Of a stretch of 64,000 nt of DNA, positions 32,061 through 40,308 are shown in pieces. Both the position numbers and the translations under genes were made by a program. The notes under the pieces were generated by a model. That model had not been told where the DNA came from. It ran no database searches and worked only from the letters and a program-made list of their open reading frames with translations. This DNA is from Natronomonas marina (GTDB taxonomy: Archaea > Halobacteriota > Halobacteria > Halobacteriales > Haloarculaceae), in assembly GCF_024298905.1 (NCBI RefSeq), contig NZ_CP101154.1, forward strand, positions 992,001 through 1,056,000, read 5' to 3'. The number at the start of each line of letters is the position of its first letter. Within the stretch, counting starts at the first letter, position 1.

Positions 32061-32708
32061 GTTGACGCCCGCGGCGGCCTGCTCGCGTGCGGCCTCCAGC
32101 CCGCCGTCGTCGGTCGAAATCAGCACCCACGCCCACCGGTAGCGGCGGTCGACCGCCACGAGCGTGAGGTTCCAGTGGGGCTCGCCGAAGTAGTCGCACC
32201 ACGCCTCCCGCGTTCGGTGGATCGTGATCTCCTCGTAGCGGTCCTCGATGACCTCCCCACAGCACTCGCGGGCGAGTCGCTTTGCCTTCGCGTAGGTGCC
32301 GTACTCCTGGTCGACCGTCGCGTCGAACGACCGGGAGCCGCCGTGGACGAGCGCCTCGGCCAGCACGCCGTCCAGCGCCAGCCCGGACTCGACGGTGAAC
32401 GTCGGCTCCGGTCGCTCGGGGACCTCGATACCGAGTCGGTCGGTGACGGCCTCGGAGGCCAGCAGGTGTCCGAAGAACTCCGCGTCGGCGAGGCAGTTGC
32501 GGGCCGCGAACCAGTCCAGGGCGGGCGAATCGGGGATGTGGACACAGCACCAGCGGGCGTCGCCGCTCGCTCGAGTGTCGTTCATCGCGTCGACGAACCG
32601 CTCGACACCGCTCGCGTCCGGGTCCACGACATCGAAGTCCTTCGATGACCAGAGTTGATCAATGGCGTCCAGAGGTGGTCTCGTGGCGGTCCAGTTCACG
32701 TCGAGCAT
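32058..32708 (-). CDS. Hypothetical protein, 216 aa
   Basis: I do not recognise it. It is a soluble, mixed alpha/beta protein with Trp-rich segments (MLDVNWTATRPPLD, EAWCDYFGEPHWNLTLVAVD, RYRWAWVLIST) and several Cys. The pattern is not that of a shadow frame. A TATA-like GTATTTAAG sits about 28 bp before the ATG at 32708, so it is leaderless. Its stop codon TGA lies within hairpin element R3, exactly as for the PHP gene and R2, so its natural C-terminus may have been altered by the insertion. Confidence 0.65.
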   Translation of the reverse strand: MLDVNWTATRPPLDAIDQLWSSKDFDVVDPDASGVERFVDAMNDTRASGDARWCCVHIPDSPALDWFAARNCLADAEFFGHLLASEAVTDRLGIEVPERPEPTFTVESGLALDGVLAEALVHGGSRSFDATVDQEYGTYAKAKRLARECCGEVIEDRYEEITIHRTREAWCDYFGEPHWNLTLVAVDRRYRWAWVLISTDDGGLEAAREQAAAGVN

Positions 32709-32785
32709 ACCGTAGCAAGCCGGGGTTAACTTAAATACTCGGTGGCTAATCTATGAAAATAGATTGATATGCCGGGTAAAATATG

Positions 32786-33370
32786 TCAACAGAGCAACGC
32801 TGCGAGGTGTTCGGCGGCTTTGGCGCTCTGTCCGACGAAGAAGTGGTCGGCGCCGACCGCCTCGACGAGACCGCCCCGCTCGCGGACCCGCTCGGCGACC
32901 GCCGCCGCGTCGACGGTGGTGTCGCGCCGGCCGTAGACCACCCCGACCGGACAGGCGATGTCGTCGACGGCGGCGACGGCGTCGATGTCCGGCGAGATTC
33001 GGGCGGCTGGCGCGAGTGCCCCGACGGCGGCCGGCGGCCGGCCCGCGCGGCTCTCCCGGGCGGCCGCGACCAGTGCCAGACAGCCGCCGAAGCTGTAACC
33101 GAAAAGCGAGACCGACTCGTAGCGGTCCCGCGCCCACGCGAGGGCGTCGCGGGTGTCCGCCAACTCGCCGCGACCCTCGTCCCACGCCCCGTAGTCGAAC
33201 CGGAGACACGCACAGTCGACGGCGTCGCTCACCGCCCGGAGATTCCGGTCGGTCCGACTGCCGCCGTGCTCGGGGTGCGGCGGACAGGCGACCACGCACG
33301 CCTCGCGGTCCGGGTCGTCCAGCGTCCCGCGGACGTCCCGGTCCGAGGGCACGAGTATCTCCTCGCTCAT
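32786..33370 (-). CDS. Alpha/beta-hydrolase (dienelactone hydrolase-like)
   Basis: The protein is 194 aa, a minimal alpha/beta hydrolase. The nucleophile elbow is GYSFGGCLALVAAA. The acidic residue follows VGVVYGRRDTTVD, and the His lies in VGADHFFVGQ near the C-terminus, so the Ser-Asp-His triad is complete. CPPHPEHGGSRTDRN probably forms the oxyanion loop. The substrate is unknown. The start at 33370 (MSEEILVPS) was chosen over a longer frame. Confidence 0.85.
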   Translation of the reverse strand: MSEEILVPSDRDVRGTLDDPDREACVVACPPHPEHGGSRTDRNLRAVSDAVDCACLRFDYGAWDEGRGELADTRDALAWARDRYESVSLFGYSFGGCLALVAAARESRAGRPPAAVGALAPAARISPDIDAVAAVDDIACPVGVVYGRRDTTVDAAAVAERVRERGGLVEAVGADHFFVGQSAKAAEHLAALLC

Positions 33371-33529
33371 GTCGGCGGGCGTAGGCGGCCCACGCTCTTG
33401 AGGCTGTGGCGTTCGGTAGTGCTCCGACAAGTGGAACGCTGTATCGGGCTGCCCCCGGTAGCTACCCGATCCCTGTCAGGACCCGGCTGCTGAATAGGGA
33501 GGCTGGATTCAGCGTTTTCGAGGTGGAGC

Positions 33530-33582
33530 CTCCGGCCTCAAGGAGCGACCGAAGCGTAGCAAAGGGAGTGAGCAGGCCGGAG
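33530..33582 (+). repeat. Structured motif at the left side of the second IS1341-type element
   Basis: CTCCGGCCT (33530-33538) pairs perfectly with AGGCCGGAG (33574-33582). The interior reads CTCAAGGAGCGA, then GCGTAGC and GGGAGT. The same interior (CTCAAGGACCGA, GCGTATGC, GGGAGT) lies in the scaffold at 36070-36119, but there it is enclosed by a different stem. This may be a second guide-RNA-like scaffold or the left-end palindrome. Confidence 0.6.
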
Positions 33583-33634
33583 AGGAAACCGACATGGTAC
33601 GACACAACCGGCATACTGCGACCGACTGACTCCC

Positions 33635-33647
33635 AAATATATAAATA
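33635..33647 (+). promoter_or_regulatory. TATA box of the split tnpB
   Basis: AAATATATAAATA lies 23-35 bp before the ATG at 33670, a strong haloarchaeal TATA box that supports this start for a leaderless transcript. Confidence 0.65.
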
Positions 33648-33669
33648 CCATCGGGTGTTCTCTGAAGTT

Positions 33670-34073
33670 ATGGACGTGCGTCGAACTGCCGTCGTGAAAC
33701 TCGACCTTTCCGACGAGCAACGTGATGCACTCCACCGAACTGCCGAGCAATACCTGTATTGCGCGAACCGAACCGCCGACTACTGTTGGTCCGACACCAC
33801 CTACACCGAGTGCAGAACCAACAAGAGACAGGTTCGTGACGCTCTGTACTCCGAATTGCGAGAGGAGACGGACTTACAGGCACAACTCGTTCAAGCCGCG
33901 ATACGCCGCGCCGTCGAAGCCGTCAAAGCGTGTGTCGAACGGTGGAAGAAGGGGCAGCGTGTCTCTTGCCCGACGTTTACCGCTGAAACGATGGACTACG
34001 ACGCACGGAGCGCGACCTTCTACCGCAACAAGGTATCGCTGGCAACCGTTGAGGGGCGGGTAGAACCATCGTT
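33670..34073 (+). pseudogene. tnpB: tnpB 5' part, split by an IS
   Basis: These 134 codons begin MDVRRTAVVKLDLSDEQRDA, a TnpB N-terminal domain, and run to VEGRVEP before the insertion. Removing the IS at 34074-35193 and one 10-bp target copy restores an uninterrupted 415-aa TnpB (404 + 844 bp). The frame now runs a few codons into the IS. The promoter is intact. Confidence 0.85.
34064..34073 (+). repeat. Left target-site duplication
   Basis: AACCATCGTT, repeated exactly at 35194-35203 on the other side of the IS. It lies inside tnpB codons for EPS. Confidence 0.8.
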
Positions 34074-35193
34074 GCCTTGTTTTGCCGCCGACTAAGGGTA
34101 TCCTCAGGCGTTCTCACGGTGATATTCCGCCAGATTAACCCGGAAATGGACGCCGTCTGGCGATATGGCATCGCTCAGACGGCTTGCCTGGATGTGTCGA
34201 AACCTTGCCAAACAGCACGTTGACGACCCGGACGTACCCGCCGCGCCGGACGGCGCGGACGGGTACGCCGAGTGGGTGCAAATCGCGGTGATTCTGTTCC
34301 GCGTCGAACTGGAGAAGAGTCTCCGTGAGACCGAGGACTACCTCAACGAGATGCCACATGTCCTCGGCGTGTTCGAACTCAAGGAAGCACCGCACTACAG
34401 TTCGTTCTGCCGGTGGGAAGATCAGTACCGGATGCGGGAACTCCGCCGCCTGCTCCGCGCGTCGGCGGAGCAGGCGGGCTGGAGTGGTGAAGCCGCGATT
34501 GACGCGAGTGGCTTCCAGCGCGATCAAACCAGCTACCACTACCGCGACCGCGCGAACTACTCGTTGCAGTCGCTGAAGACGACCATCTTGATCGACGTGA
34601 ACTCCCTGGCGATCAAGGACGTTCACTACACGACGAAGAAGGCGTGGGACGGTCACATCGGGATGCAGGTCTTCCGCCGGAACGCGGAAGACCTGCGGGT
34701 GTTGTCTGCCGACGCGAACTATTCGTGGAGCGACCTCCGGGAGGAGTGTCGCTCCAACTCGACGCGACCGTTGATCAAACACAGGGAGCAGACACCGTTA
34801 CAGAAGGCTCACAACGCCCGGATGAACGATGACTACAACCAGCGCTGGATGAGTGAAACCGGCTTCTCGCAGTTGAAGGAGGACGACGGCGAGAAGCTCC
34901 GCTCCCGGAGCTGGCACGGCCAGTTCCGGGAGCTGACTCGGAAGTGCATCGTGCATAACCTGACGCAGGCGGCGAGTTAGGGGCTCGCCGCCTGCTCCCC
35001 TTCTCCGGACGTATCCGGGAGAGGCATCGCCGTCGTCGCTGGATCAACGGAACAAGATACCATAGTTGTGACCCTTCAGCGAGCGCCGCTCCTGACAACG
35101 ACTGCATCTTCTGAGTCCACGAATCCGTCTCTGGCGCCGTGAAACCGCGAATAATCGATCCTACCCCGACGCTGTCTTGTGATTCAACGAGGC
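34074..35193 (+). mobile_element. ISH1-like insertion sequence (IS5 family), 1120 bp
   Basis: The IS is flanked by direct repeats AACCATCGTT (34064-34073 and 35194-35203). Its ends are GCCTTGTT on the left and, inverted, GCCTCGTT on the right (7 of 8 match). It carries one DDE transposase. Length and transposase size are close to those I recall for ISH1 (about 1.1 kb), though the name is a similarity-based guess. It interrupts tnpB. The exact 10-bp repeat suggests a fairly recent insertion. Confidence 0.85.
34165..34980 (+). CDS. IS5-family (ISH1-like) DDE transposase
   Basis: The protein is 271 aa. The DDE residues are visible: AAIDASGFQRD (first Asp), LSADANYSWSDL (second Asp), and MSETGFSQLKEDDGEKLRSR (Glu with the downstream Arg/Lys). 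The ORF is intact, so the element may still be active. It catalyses cut-and-paste movement of the surrounding IS. It starts about 90 bp inside the left end and stops about 210 bp before the right end; that 3' tail holds no further gene. Confidence 0.92.
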   Translation: MASLRRLAWMCRNLAKQHVDDPDVPAAPDGADGYAEWVQIAVILFRVELEKSLRETEDYLNEMPHVLGVFELKEAPHYSSFCRWEDQYRMRELRRLLRASAEQAGWSGEAAIDASGFQRDQTSYHYRDRANYSLQSLKTTILIDVNSLAIKDVHYTTKKAWDGHIGMQVFRRNAEDLRVLSADANYSWSDLREECRSNSTRPLIKHREQTPLQKAHNARMNDDYNQRWMSETGFSQLKEDDGEKLRSRSWHGQFRELTRKCIVHNLTQAAS

Positions 35194-35203
35194 AACCATC
35201 GTT
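35194..35203 (+). repeat. Right target-site duplication
   Basis: AACCATCGTT, the second copy of the repeat at 34064-34073. Confidence 0.8.
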
Positions 35204-36047
35204 CGTTCTCCCCGCAGACAGCCCGACGCCCTACGAGCGGTACGTTCTCTCCGAGGACTACGAGTTCCGCGAAAGTACGGTTCGATACGACGCGGTGGAC
35301 GGCGAGTTCTACATCCAACTCTCGATGCGGCGGATAGACGGTGACGCAGAGGTTTCGGAAGATACCGGGCACCCCGACCAAACGGTCCTCGGTATCGACC
35401 TCGGCGTCAACTCGTTGGCAGTCTCCTCGACCGGTACGTTTTGGCAGGGAGACGACTACGACCACTGGTGCCGTGAGTTCGAGAAGCGGCGTGGTGAGAT
35501 GCAACAGCGCGGCACACAAGCCGCGCACAACGCCTTGCTTCGCCTCGGGAAGCGCGAAGAAGCGTGGCGGAAACAGTACATCCACACGGTCGCTAACGAA
35601 CTTGTCGCGGAAGCTGTCGAACACGACTGCGACGTTATTGTGTTCGAGGAGTTGACCGACATTCGAGAGCGGCTTCCGCAAGCGAAGTGGCACCACGTTT
35701 GGGCGTTCCGACGCCTGTTCGAGTACGTCTCCTACAAAGCGCCCGAACAGGGCGTCTCCGTGGAGCAAGTCGAACCGAACCACACGTCTCAACGCTGTTC
35801 TCGGACGGATTGTGGGTTCACGCACGAGGACAACCGCCACGGAGAACACTTCTGTTGTCAGAAGTGTGGCTACGAGGTGAACGCGGATTACAACGGTGCG
35901 AAGAATATCGGGCTACGGTACGCCCGAAAGCGGACACACAGACTCCGTTCCTCGCCCAAGTCGGGGAGCGGAGACGCAGAAGTAGACCTGCGTGTGAATG
36001 GTGGGACGTTGAACGGCGAGAGTCACCGGCCTATTGCTGGTGACTGA
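35204..36047 (+). pseudogene. tnpB: tnpB 3' part with complete RuvC and zinc-ribbon residues
   Basis: This continues the TnpB frame from FVLPADSPTPYERY. RuvC-I is VLGIDLGVNSLAVSS, RuvC-II is VIVFEELTDIRERL with the catalytic Glu, the zinc ribbon contains CSRTDC and CCQKCG, and RuvC-III is EVNADYNGAKNIG. The D-E-D set is complete, so the uninterrupted protein should have been an active RNA-guided nuclease. It is now separated from its N-terminus by the IS. An internal ATG in the IS tail could start a truncated product. Confidence 0.88.
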
Positions 36048-36063
36048 TTGCCGGGAGTCCACA

Positions 36064-36124
36064 TCAAAGCCCCACCCTCAAGGACCGAGGCGCGTATGCG
36101 CCGAGGGAGTAGGGTGGGGTAGTT
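36064..36124 (+). ncRNA. Putative TnpB guide-RNA (omega RNA) scaffold
   Basis: Just after the tnpB stop, CCCCACCCT (36070-36078) pairs perfectly with AGGGTGGGG (36111-36119). Inside, GGCGC-GTAT-GCGCC (36089-36102) makes a second hairpin. A 3' structured right end of this kind is the expected scaffold of the TnpB guide RNA, with the guide read from flanking DNA after about 36124. The exact 5' and 3' ends cannot be set from sequence. Confidence 0.6.
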
Positions 36125-36284
36125 TACATCGGATGAGATAATTAGTCCTGCATTCGCGCGTTGTCTTCAGCAACCCTCAGTGAACAGCAACGCGATCCGG
36201 TAGAATCCACGGCGGTACGTTCGCAAGCCCAGCTAACGCCACCGCGGCGCTGTCATTTAAGGTCTCGGGACACACAACACGAGT

Positions 36285-37133
36285 ATGGGCATCCTCTCGC
36301 GGGCATCCTACGTCATCCGGTCGAAGCTCAACGCGGTGTTGAACCGCGCGGAAGACCCCTCCGAGACGCTCGATTACTCCTACGAGCGCCTCCGGGACGA
36401 GTTACAGGACGTAAAGAAGGGTATCGCGGACCTGACGACCCAGAAGAAGCGCCTGGAGATACAGAAGCGCCGCCTCGATGAGAACGTCGACAAGCACAAC
36501 GAGCAGGCCAGACAGGCCGTCGAACAGGGCCGCGACGACCTCGCACGGAAGGCCCTCGAAAAGAAAAAGCAGAAGATGACCCAGATCGAGGAGCTGGAGA
36601 CCCAGATCGCCGACCTCCAGAACACCCAGGACGACCTCGTCGAGAAGAAGAACGAACTCCAGAGCCGCATCGAGCAGTTCCGCACCGAGAAGGAGACGAT
36701 GAAGGCCCGCTACGAGGCCGCCGAGGCCAGCGCCCGGGTCAGCGAGGCGATGACCGGCGCCGGCGACGAGATGGAGAACATCTCCCGCTCGATCGACCGG
36801 GCCCGCGAACGGACCGAGGACATGGAGGCCCGGGCGGCCGCCATGGACGAACTCGAACAGTCCGGCGCCTTCGAGGGCGCGCTCTCGGAGGGCGACGAGA
36901 TCGACCGCGAACTCGAGGCGATGCGCCGGGAGGGCGAGGTCGAGGCCGAACTCGAGACGCTGAAGGCCGAGGCCGGCGACGAGGAGACCGCCGACGCCGA
37001 AAGCGGGGCCGCCGACGCCGAACCGTCCTCCGACCCCGACATCGAGGCCGAACTCGAGGAACTGAAGCAGGAGGAGACGGAAGCCGAGGAGTCGACGTCG
37101 ACCTCGACGTCGGATTCGGAAACCGAGGAGTGA
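36285..37133 (+). CDS. pspA: PspA/IM30 family protein
   Basis: The protein is 282 aa. It starts MGILSRASYVIRSKLNAVLN, an amphipathic membrane-binding helix, followed by a long coiled coil to about residue 210 and a very acidic Ser/Thr-rich tail. PspA-family proteins are ESCRT-III-like and form membrane-associated assemblies that protect envelope integrity. Length is normal for haloarchaea. CATTTAAGG lies about 28 bp upstream of the ATG. It follows the second IS1341-type element. Confidence 0.92.
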   Translation: MGILSRASYVIRSKLNAVLNRAEDPSETLDYSYERLRDELQDVKKGIADLTTQKKRLEIQKRRLDENVDKHNEQARQAVEQGRDDLARKALEKKKQKMTQIEELETQIADLQNTQDDLVEKKNELQSRIEQFRTEKETMKARYEAAEASARVSEAMTGAGDEMENISRSIDRARERTEDMEARAAAMDELEQSGAFEGALSEGDEIDRELEAMRREGEVEAELETLKAEAGDEETADAESGAADAEPSSDPDIEAELEELKQEETEAEESTSTSTSDSETEE

Positions 37134-37514
37134 CTACTCCAGGGCCGCCCGCCAGGCGTCGGGGACCCGCGTCGGATCGCCGCTCGCCGGGTCGACGACG
37201 ACCAGTACCGTCCGCCCCATCGCTACCCGTGTCCCATCGCACGCGAGCGTCACCTCCGTCGTGAGGCTCGTCTCCCCGATGTCGGCCACCTCGACGGTCC
37301 CGGTGACGCGGTCGCCGGCGAACAGTTCGGCGTGGTAGTCCAGTTCCAGCCGTGCGACGTGGCGGTCGTAGGCCTCGAACCGCGGCACCGTCTCCCGGAG
37401 GAACGCCTGCCGGACCCGGGCGACGTACGCCGGAAAGACGGCGTTGTCGACGTGGCTGTCGCCCATATCCCGCGTTCCGACGACGAGTTCGTGCTCGAAG
37501 GGTCGGTCGGTCAC
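37134..37514 (-). CDS. Acyl-CoA thioesterase, 4HBT hotdog fold
   Basis: The protein is 126 aa. [20 protein letters not shown] is the hotdog active-site helix with the Asp/His region of 4-hydroxybenzoyl-CoA thioesterase relatives, followed by [17 protein letters not shown]. It should hydrolyse an acyl-CoA; chain preference is unknown. The start is GTG at 37514, overlapping the thrS stop by 4 bp (GTGA), so it is coupled to thrS. A longer frame inside thrS is a shadow. Confidence 0.85.
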   Translation of the reverse strand: MTDRPFEHELVVGTRDMGDSHVDNAVFPAYVARVRQAFLRETVPRFEAYDRHVARLELDYHAELFAGDRVTGTVEVADIGETSLTTEVTLACDGTRVAMGRTVLVVVDPASGDPTRVPDAWRAALE

Positions 37515-39439
37515 TGGCCGACGAAGTCCGGTTCGATGCGCTTGTCGTCGACCTCCGCCCGGAGGTGCTCGCGGAACCGCTCGACGTCGACGTCCTTCCG
37601 CTCGGCCTCGAAGCGGTCCCGGACCGAGACGGTTCCCGCCTCCGCCTCGTCGTCGCCGACGACGAGCATGTAGGGGACGCGGTCGTCGTGGGCCTGCTGT
37701 ATCTTCTTGCCGATGGTCCACGAGCGGTCCTCGATCTCGACGCGGAACTCCGAGAGGTAGCGGTTCTTGACCTGCTTGGCGTAGCCGACGTTGTCGTCGG
37801 AGATGGGCAGGATGCGAACCTGCTCGGGCGCCAGCCACGTCGGGAAGTTCCCGTCGAAGTGCTCGATGAGTACCATGAAGAACCGCTCGTAACTGCCGTA
37901 CAGCGCGCGGTGGATCATCACCGGCCGGTGTTCCTCGTTATCCTCGCCGGTGTAGGTGAGATCGAACCGCTCGGGGATAGTGAAGTCCAGTTGGACCGTC
38001 GGGCCGTCCCAGCTACGACCCAGCGCGTCCTCGAACGTGAAATCAATCTTCGGGCCGTAAAAGGCGCCGTCGCCCGGTTCGAGGCCGTAGTCGTAGCCGT
38101 CCGACTCGAGCACCTCCCGGAGCTGGGACTCGGCCTGCTCCCATATCTCGTCGCTCCCGACGGACTTCTCGGGTCGGGTCGCAAGCGCCACCTCGACGTC
38201 GAGGTCGAAGTGGCCGATGACCTCGAAGATCATGTCCATGATCTGCCGTATCTCGGCTTCGATCTGGTCCGGACGGCAGAACAGGTGGCCGTCGTCGATG
38301 GTGAACGACCACGTCCGCGACAGGCCCGACAGTTCGCCGCGCTGCTCCTTGCGGTACACCTTGCCGTTCTCGAAGTACCGCACCGGGAGGTCGCGGTACG
38401 ACCAGTTGTGCTGGTCGAAGATGGTGGCGTGGCCCGGGCAGTTCATCGGCTTGAGCCCGTACTCCTCGTCGTTGACGTCGAGCAGGAACATGTCGTCGAC
38501 GTAGTTGTCGTAGTGGCCCGACTTCTTCCACAGTTCCGTCCGGAAAACGTGGGGCGTCTCGACCTGCTCGTAGCCCGCCTCCCGGTTCAGTTCGTTCACG
38601 TACCGCTGGAGTTCGTGGAGGACCGTCTTCCCGTTGGGGTGATACAGCGGCAGCCCCGGTCCCGTGACGTCCGGAATGGAAAACAGGGCCATCTCCTGGC
38701 CGATCTTCCGGTGGTCCCGCTCTTTGGCCTGTTCCCGGCGTTCGAGGAACTGCTCGAGGTCGGCCTCGGTCTCGAATGCCGTCCCGTACACACGGGTGAG
38801 CGTGTCGTTGTCCTCGTCGCCGCGCCAGTAGGCCGCCGCGATGTTCAGCAGTTCGACCGCGCCGATCTCGCCCGTCGACTCGACGTGCGGGCCGCGACAG
38901 AGGTCCTGCCAGTCGTCCTGGACGTAGAAGGAGACGGTCTCGGAGCCGGCCGCTTCCTCTTCGAGGATGTCCTGCTTGTAGGGGTTGTCGGCGTACAGGT
39001 CAAGCGCCTCCTCGCGGGACCGCTCGACCCGTTCGATGTCGTAGTCGGCCTCGATGATGTCGTACATCTCGGCCTCGATGTCCTCGAGGTCGTCGGCGTC
39101 GAGGTCGACGCCCGCCACGTCGTAGTAGAACCCCTCGTCGGTCGGCGGCCCGATGGCCAGTTCGGCCTCGGGATACAGGCGCTGGAGCGCCTGGGCGAAA
39201 ACGTGGGCCGCCGAGTGCCGCAGCGCCCGCAGGTACTCCTCGGAGTCCTCGGTGATGATGACGAGTTCGCAGTCCTCGACGAGCGGTTCCTCCTTGCCGG
39301 CGAGTTCGCCGTCGACGATCCCGCCGACCGTGTCCTCGCCGAGGCCCGGTCCGATCTCGTAGGCGACGTCCTCGACCGTCGACCCCGACTCCACGGAGAG
39401 TTCGGAGCCGTCCGGCAACGTGACGACGATGTCGCTCAT
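37511..39439 (-). CDS. thrS: Threonyl-tRNA synthetase (bacterial-type editing domain)
   Basis: The protein is 642 aa with TGS, N2 editing ([11 protein letters not shown] and DLCRGPH), class II catalytic and anticodon-binding domains in order. The catalytic-site Cys is in [11 protein letters not shown], and motif 2 lies in the [18 protein letters not shown] region. The N2 editing module is the bacterial/eukaryotic form, not the D-aminoacyl-like archaeal one, as in other haloarchaea. It is the first gene of a two-gene unit with the thioesterase. Confidence 0.96.
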   Translation of the reverse strand: MSDIVVTLPDGSELSVESGSTVEDVAYEIGPGLGEDTVGGIVDGELAGKEEPLVEDCELVIITEDSEEYLRALRHSAAHVFAQALQRLYPEAELAIGPPTDEGFYYDVAGVDLDADDLEDIEAEMYDIIEADYDIERVERSREEALDLYADNPYKQDILEEEAAGSETVSFYVQDDWQDLCRGPHVESTGEIGAVELLNIAAAYWRGDEDNDTLTRVYGTAFETEADLEQFLERREQAKERDHRKIGQEMALFSIPDVTGPGLPLYHPNGKTVLHELQRYVNELNREAGYEQVETPHVFRTELWKKSGHYDNYVDDMFLLDVNDEEYGLKPMNCPGHATIFDQHNWSYRDLPVRYFENGKVYRKEQRGELSGLSRTWSFTIDDGHLFCRPDQIEAEIRQIMDMIFEVIGHFDLDVEVALATRPEKSVGSDEIWEQAESQLREVLESDGYDYGLEPGDGAFYGPKIDFTFEDALGRSWDGPTVQLDFTIPERFDLTYTGEDNEEHRPVMIHRALYGSYERFFMVLIEHFDGNFPTWLAPEQVRILPISDDNVGYAKQVKNRYLSEFRVEIEDRSWTIGKKIQQAHDDRVPYMLVVGDDEAEAGTVSVRDRFEAERKDVDVERFREHLRAEVDDKRIEPDFVGQ

Positions 39440-39648
39440 GCCTACGACAAGCCGAGGCGGGGGGATAAGTGTTAAGAGACGGCTTTCTCTCGCCCCGCGG
39501 TCGGCGCGGAACCGCCTGGCGGTTCTCGCGGCGCACGGCGGGACGATGGTGCCGGACCGAGCGTCGTCGTGTCTCCTTTCATATCATTTGCGCCAATGAA
39601 AAATTATTAACAGACGGTGGTTTTGGACCCGGTGGGGGGTATGTAACA

Positions 39649-40287
39649 GTGACCGAGAAGGTTCGGGACGTTTGGAATCGACGACGATGGCTCAAGACAG
39701 TGGGAACGGCCGGACTCGGCGTCGGCGTCGCTGGCTGCTCGGGCGACGGGAACGGCGGAAACGGCGGGAACGGCGACGGCACGAGCACCGCAACGACGAC
39801 CGCGACCGAGCAGTCGACCGCGACCCCGACCGACGGGGAGGGGTCGGGGTCGGACGGCGTGAGTGCGACCGTCTCCCTCGGCGTTCGGTCCTCGCAGTCG
39901 AACGTCGACAGCTTCCGGACGCTGCAGACGACGTTCGAGGCCCTCGAGTTGGTCGCCTCGGACGGAACGACGGTTCGTCTGGACGAGACGACGATGGACG
40001 TCGACCTCACGGAGGTGGGAGCCGGCGGGAGCGTCGACCTGTTCGAGGCGACGGTACCAGCAGGTGACTACACGGAGGCGAAGCTCTACCTTCCGATCCG
40101 GAGTGCGACCCTCGCCGACGGGGGCGACCCCGAATTCACTCGAACGGTGCCAGCCTCACGGGAGGTTCGGGGGGACCCGATCACGGTTCGCTCCGGGGGG
40201 AGCGTCGAGATAACGACGACGGTCGCCCTCGTGCGTGTCGCCGGCGACGGTCCCTGGACGTACACGCTCGGGTGGGGGGTCCGGTAG
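39649..40287 (+). CDS. Tat lipoprotein, DUF4382-like
   Basis: The protein is 212 aa. RRRWLKTVGTAGLGVGVAGC is a Tat signal with a lipobox Cys near residue 30. A Gly/Asn and Thr-rich linker follows, then a beta domain (FRTLQTTFEALELVASDGTT, VDLFEATVPAGDYTEAKLYL) like DUF4382. It is expected to be membrane-anchored on the outer face. GTG 39649 was chosen as start because it is the last start codon before the signal; a TATA-like AAAAATTATTAA lies about 45 bp upstream, leaving a short leader. Confidence 0.75.
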   Translation: MTEKVRDVWNRRRWLKTVGTAGLGVGVAGCSGDGNGGNGGNGDGTSTATTTATEQSTATPTDGEGSGSDGVSATVSLGVRSSQSNVDSFRTLQTTFEALELVASDGTTVRLDETTMDVDLTEVGAGGSVDLFEATVPAGDYTEAKLYLPIRSATLADGGDPEFTRTVPASREVRGDPITVRSGGSVEITTTVALVRVAGDGPWTYTLGWGVR

Positions 40288-40308
40288 CCCCGGACCGAGG
40301 GCGACAGC

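Noticed and set aside
33406-33669. Upstream in-frame extension of the second tnpB from 33406
   Set aside because: It crosses the structured left-end motif and a strong TATA box; the TnpB N-terminus clearly begins at 33670.
37515-37838. Upstream extension of the thioesterase into thrS
   Set aside because: Antisense-free but out-of-frame overlap with the end of thrS; the GTG at 37514 with a GTGA overlap gives the normal thioesterase length.
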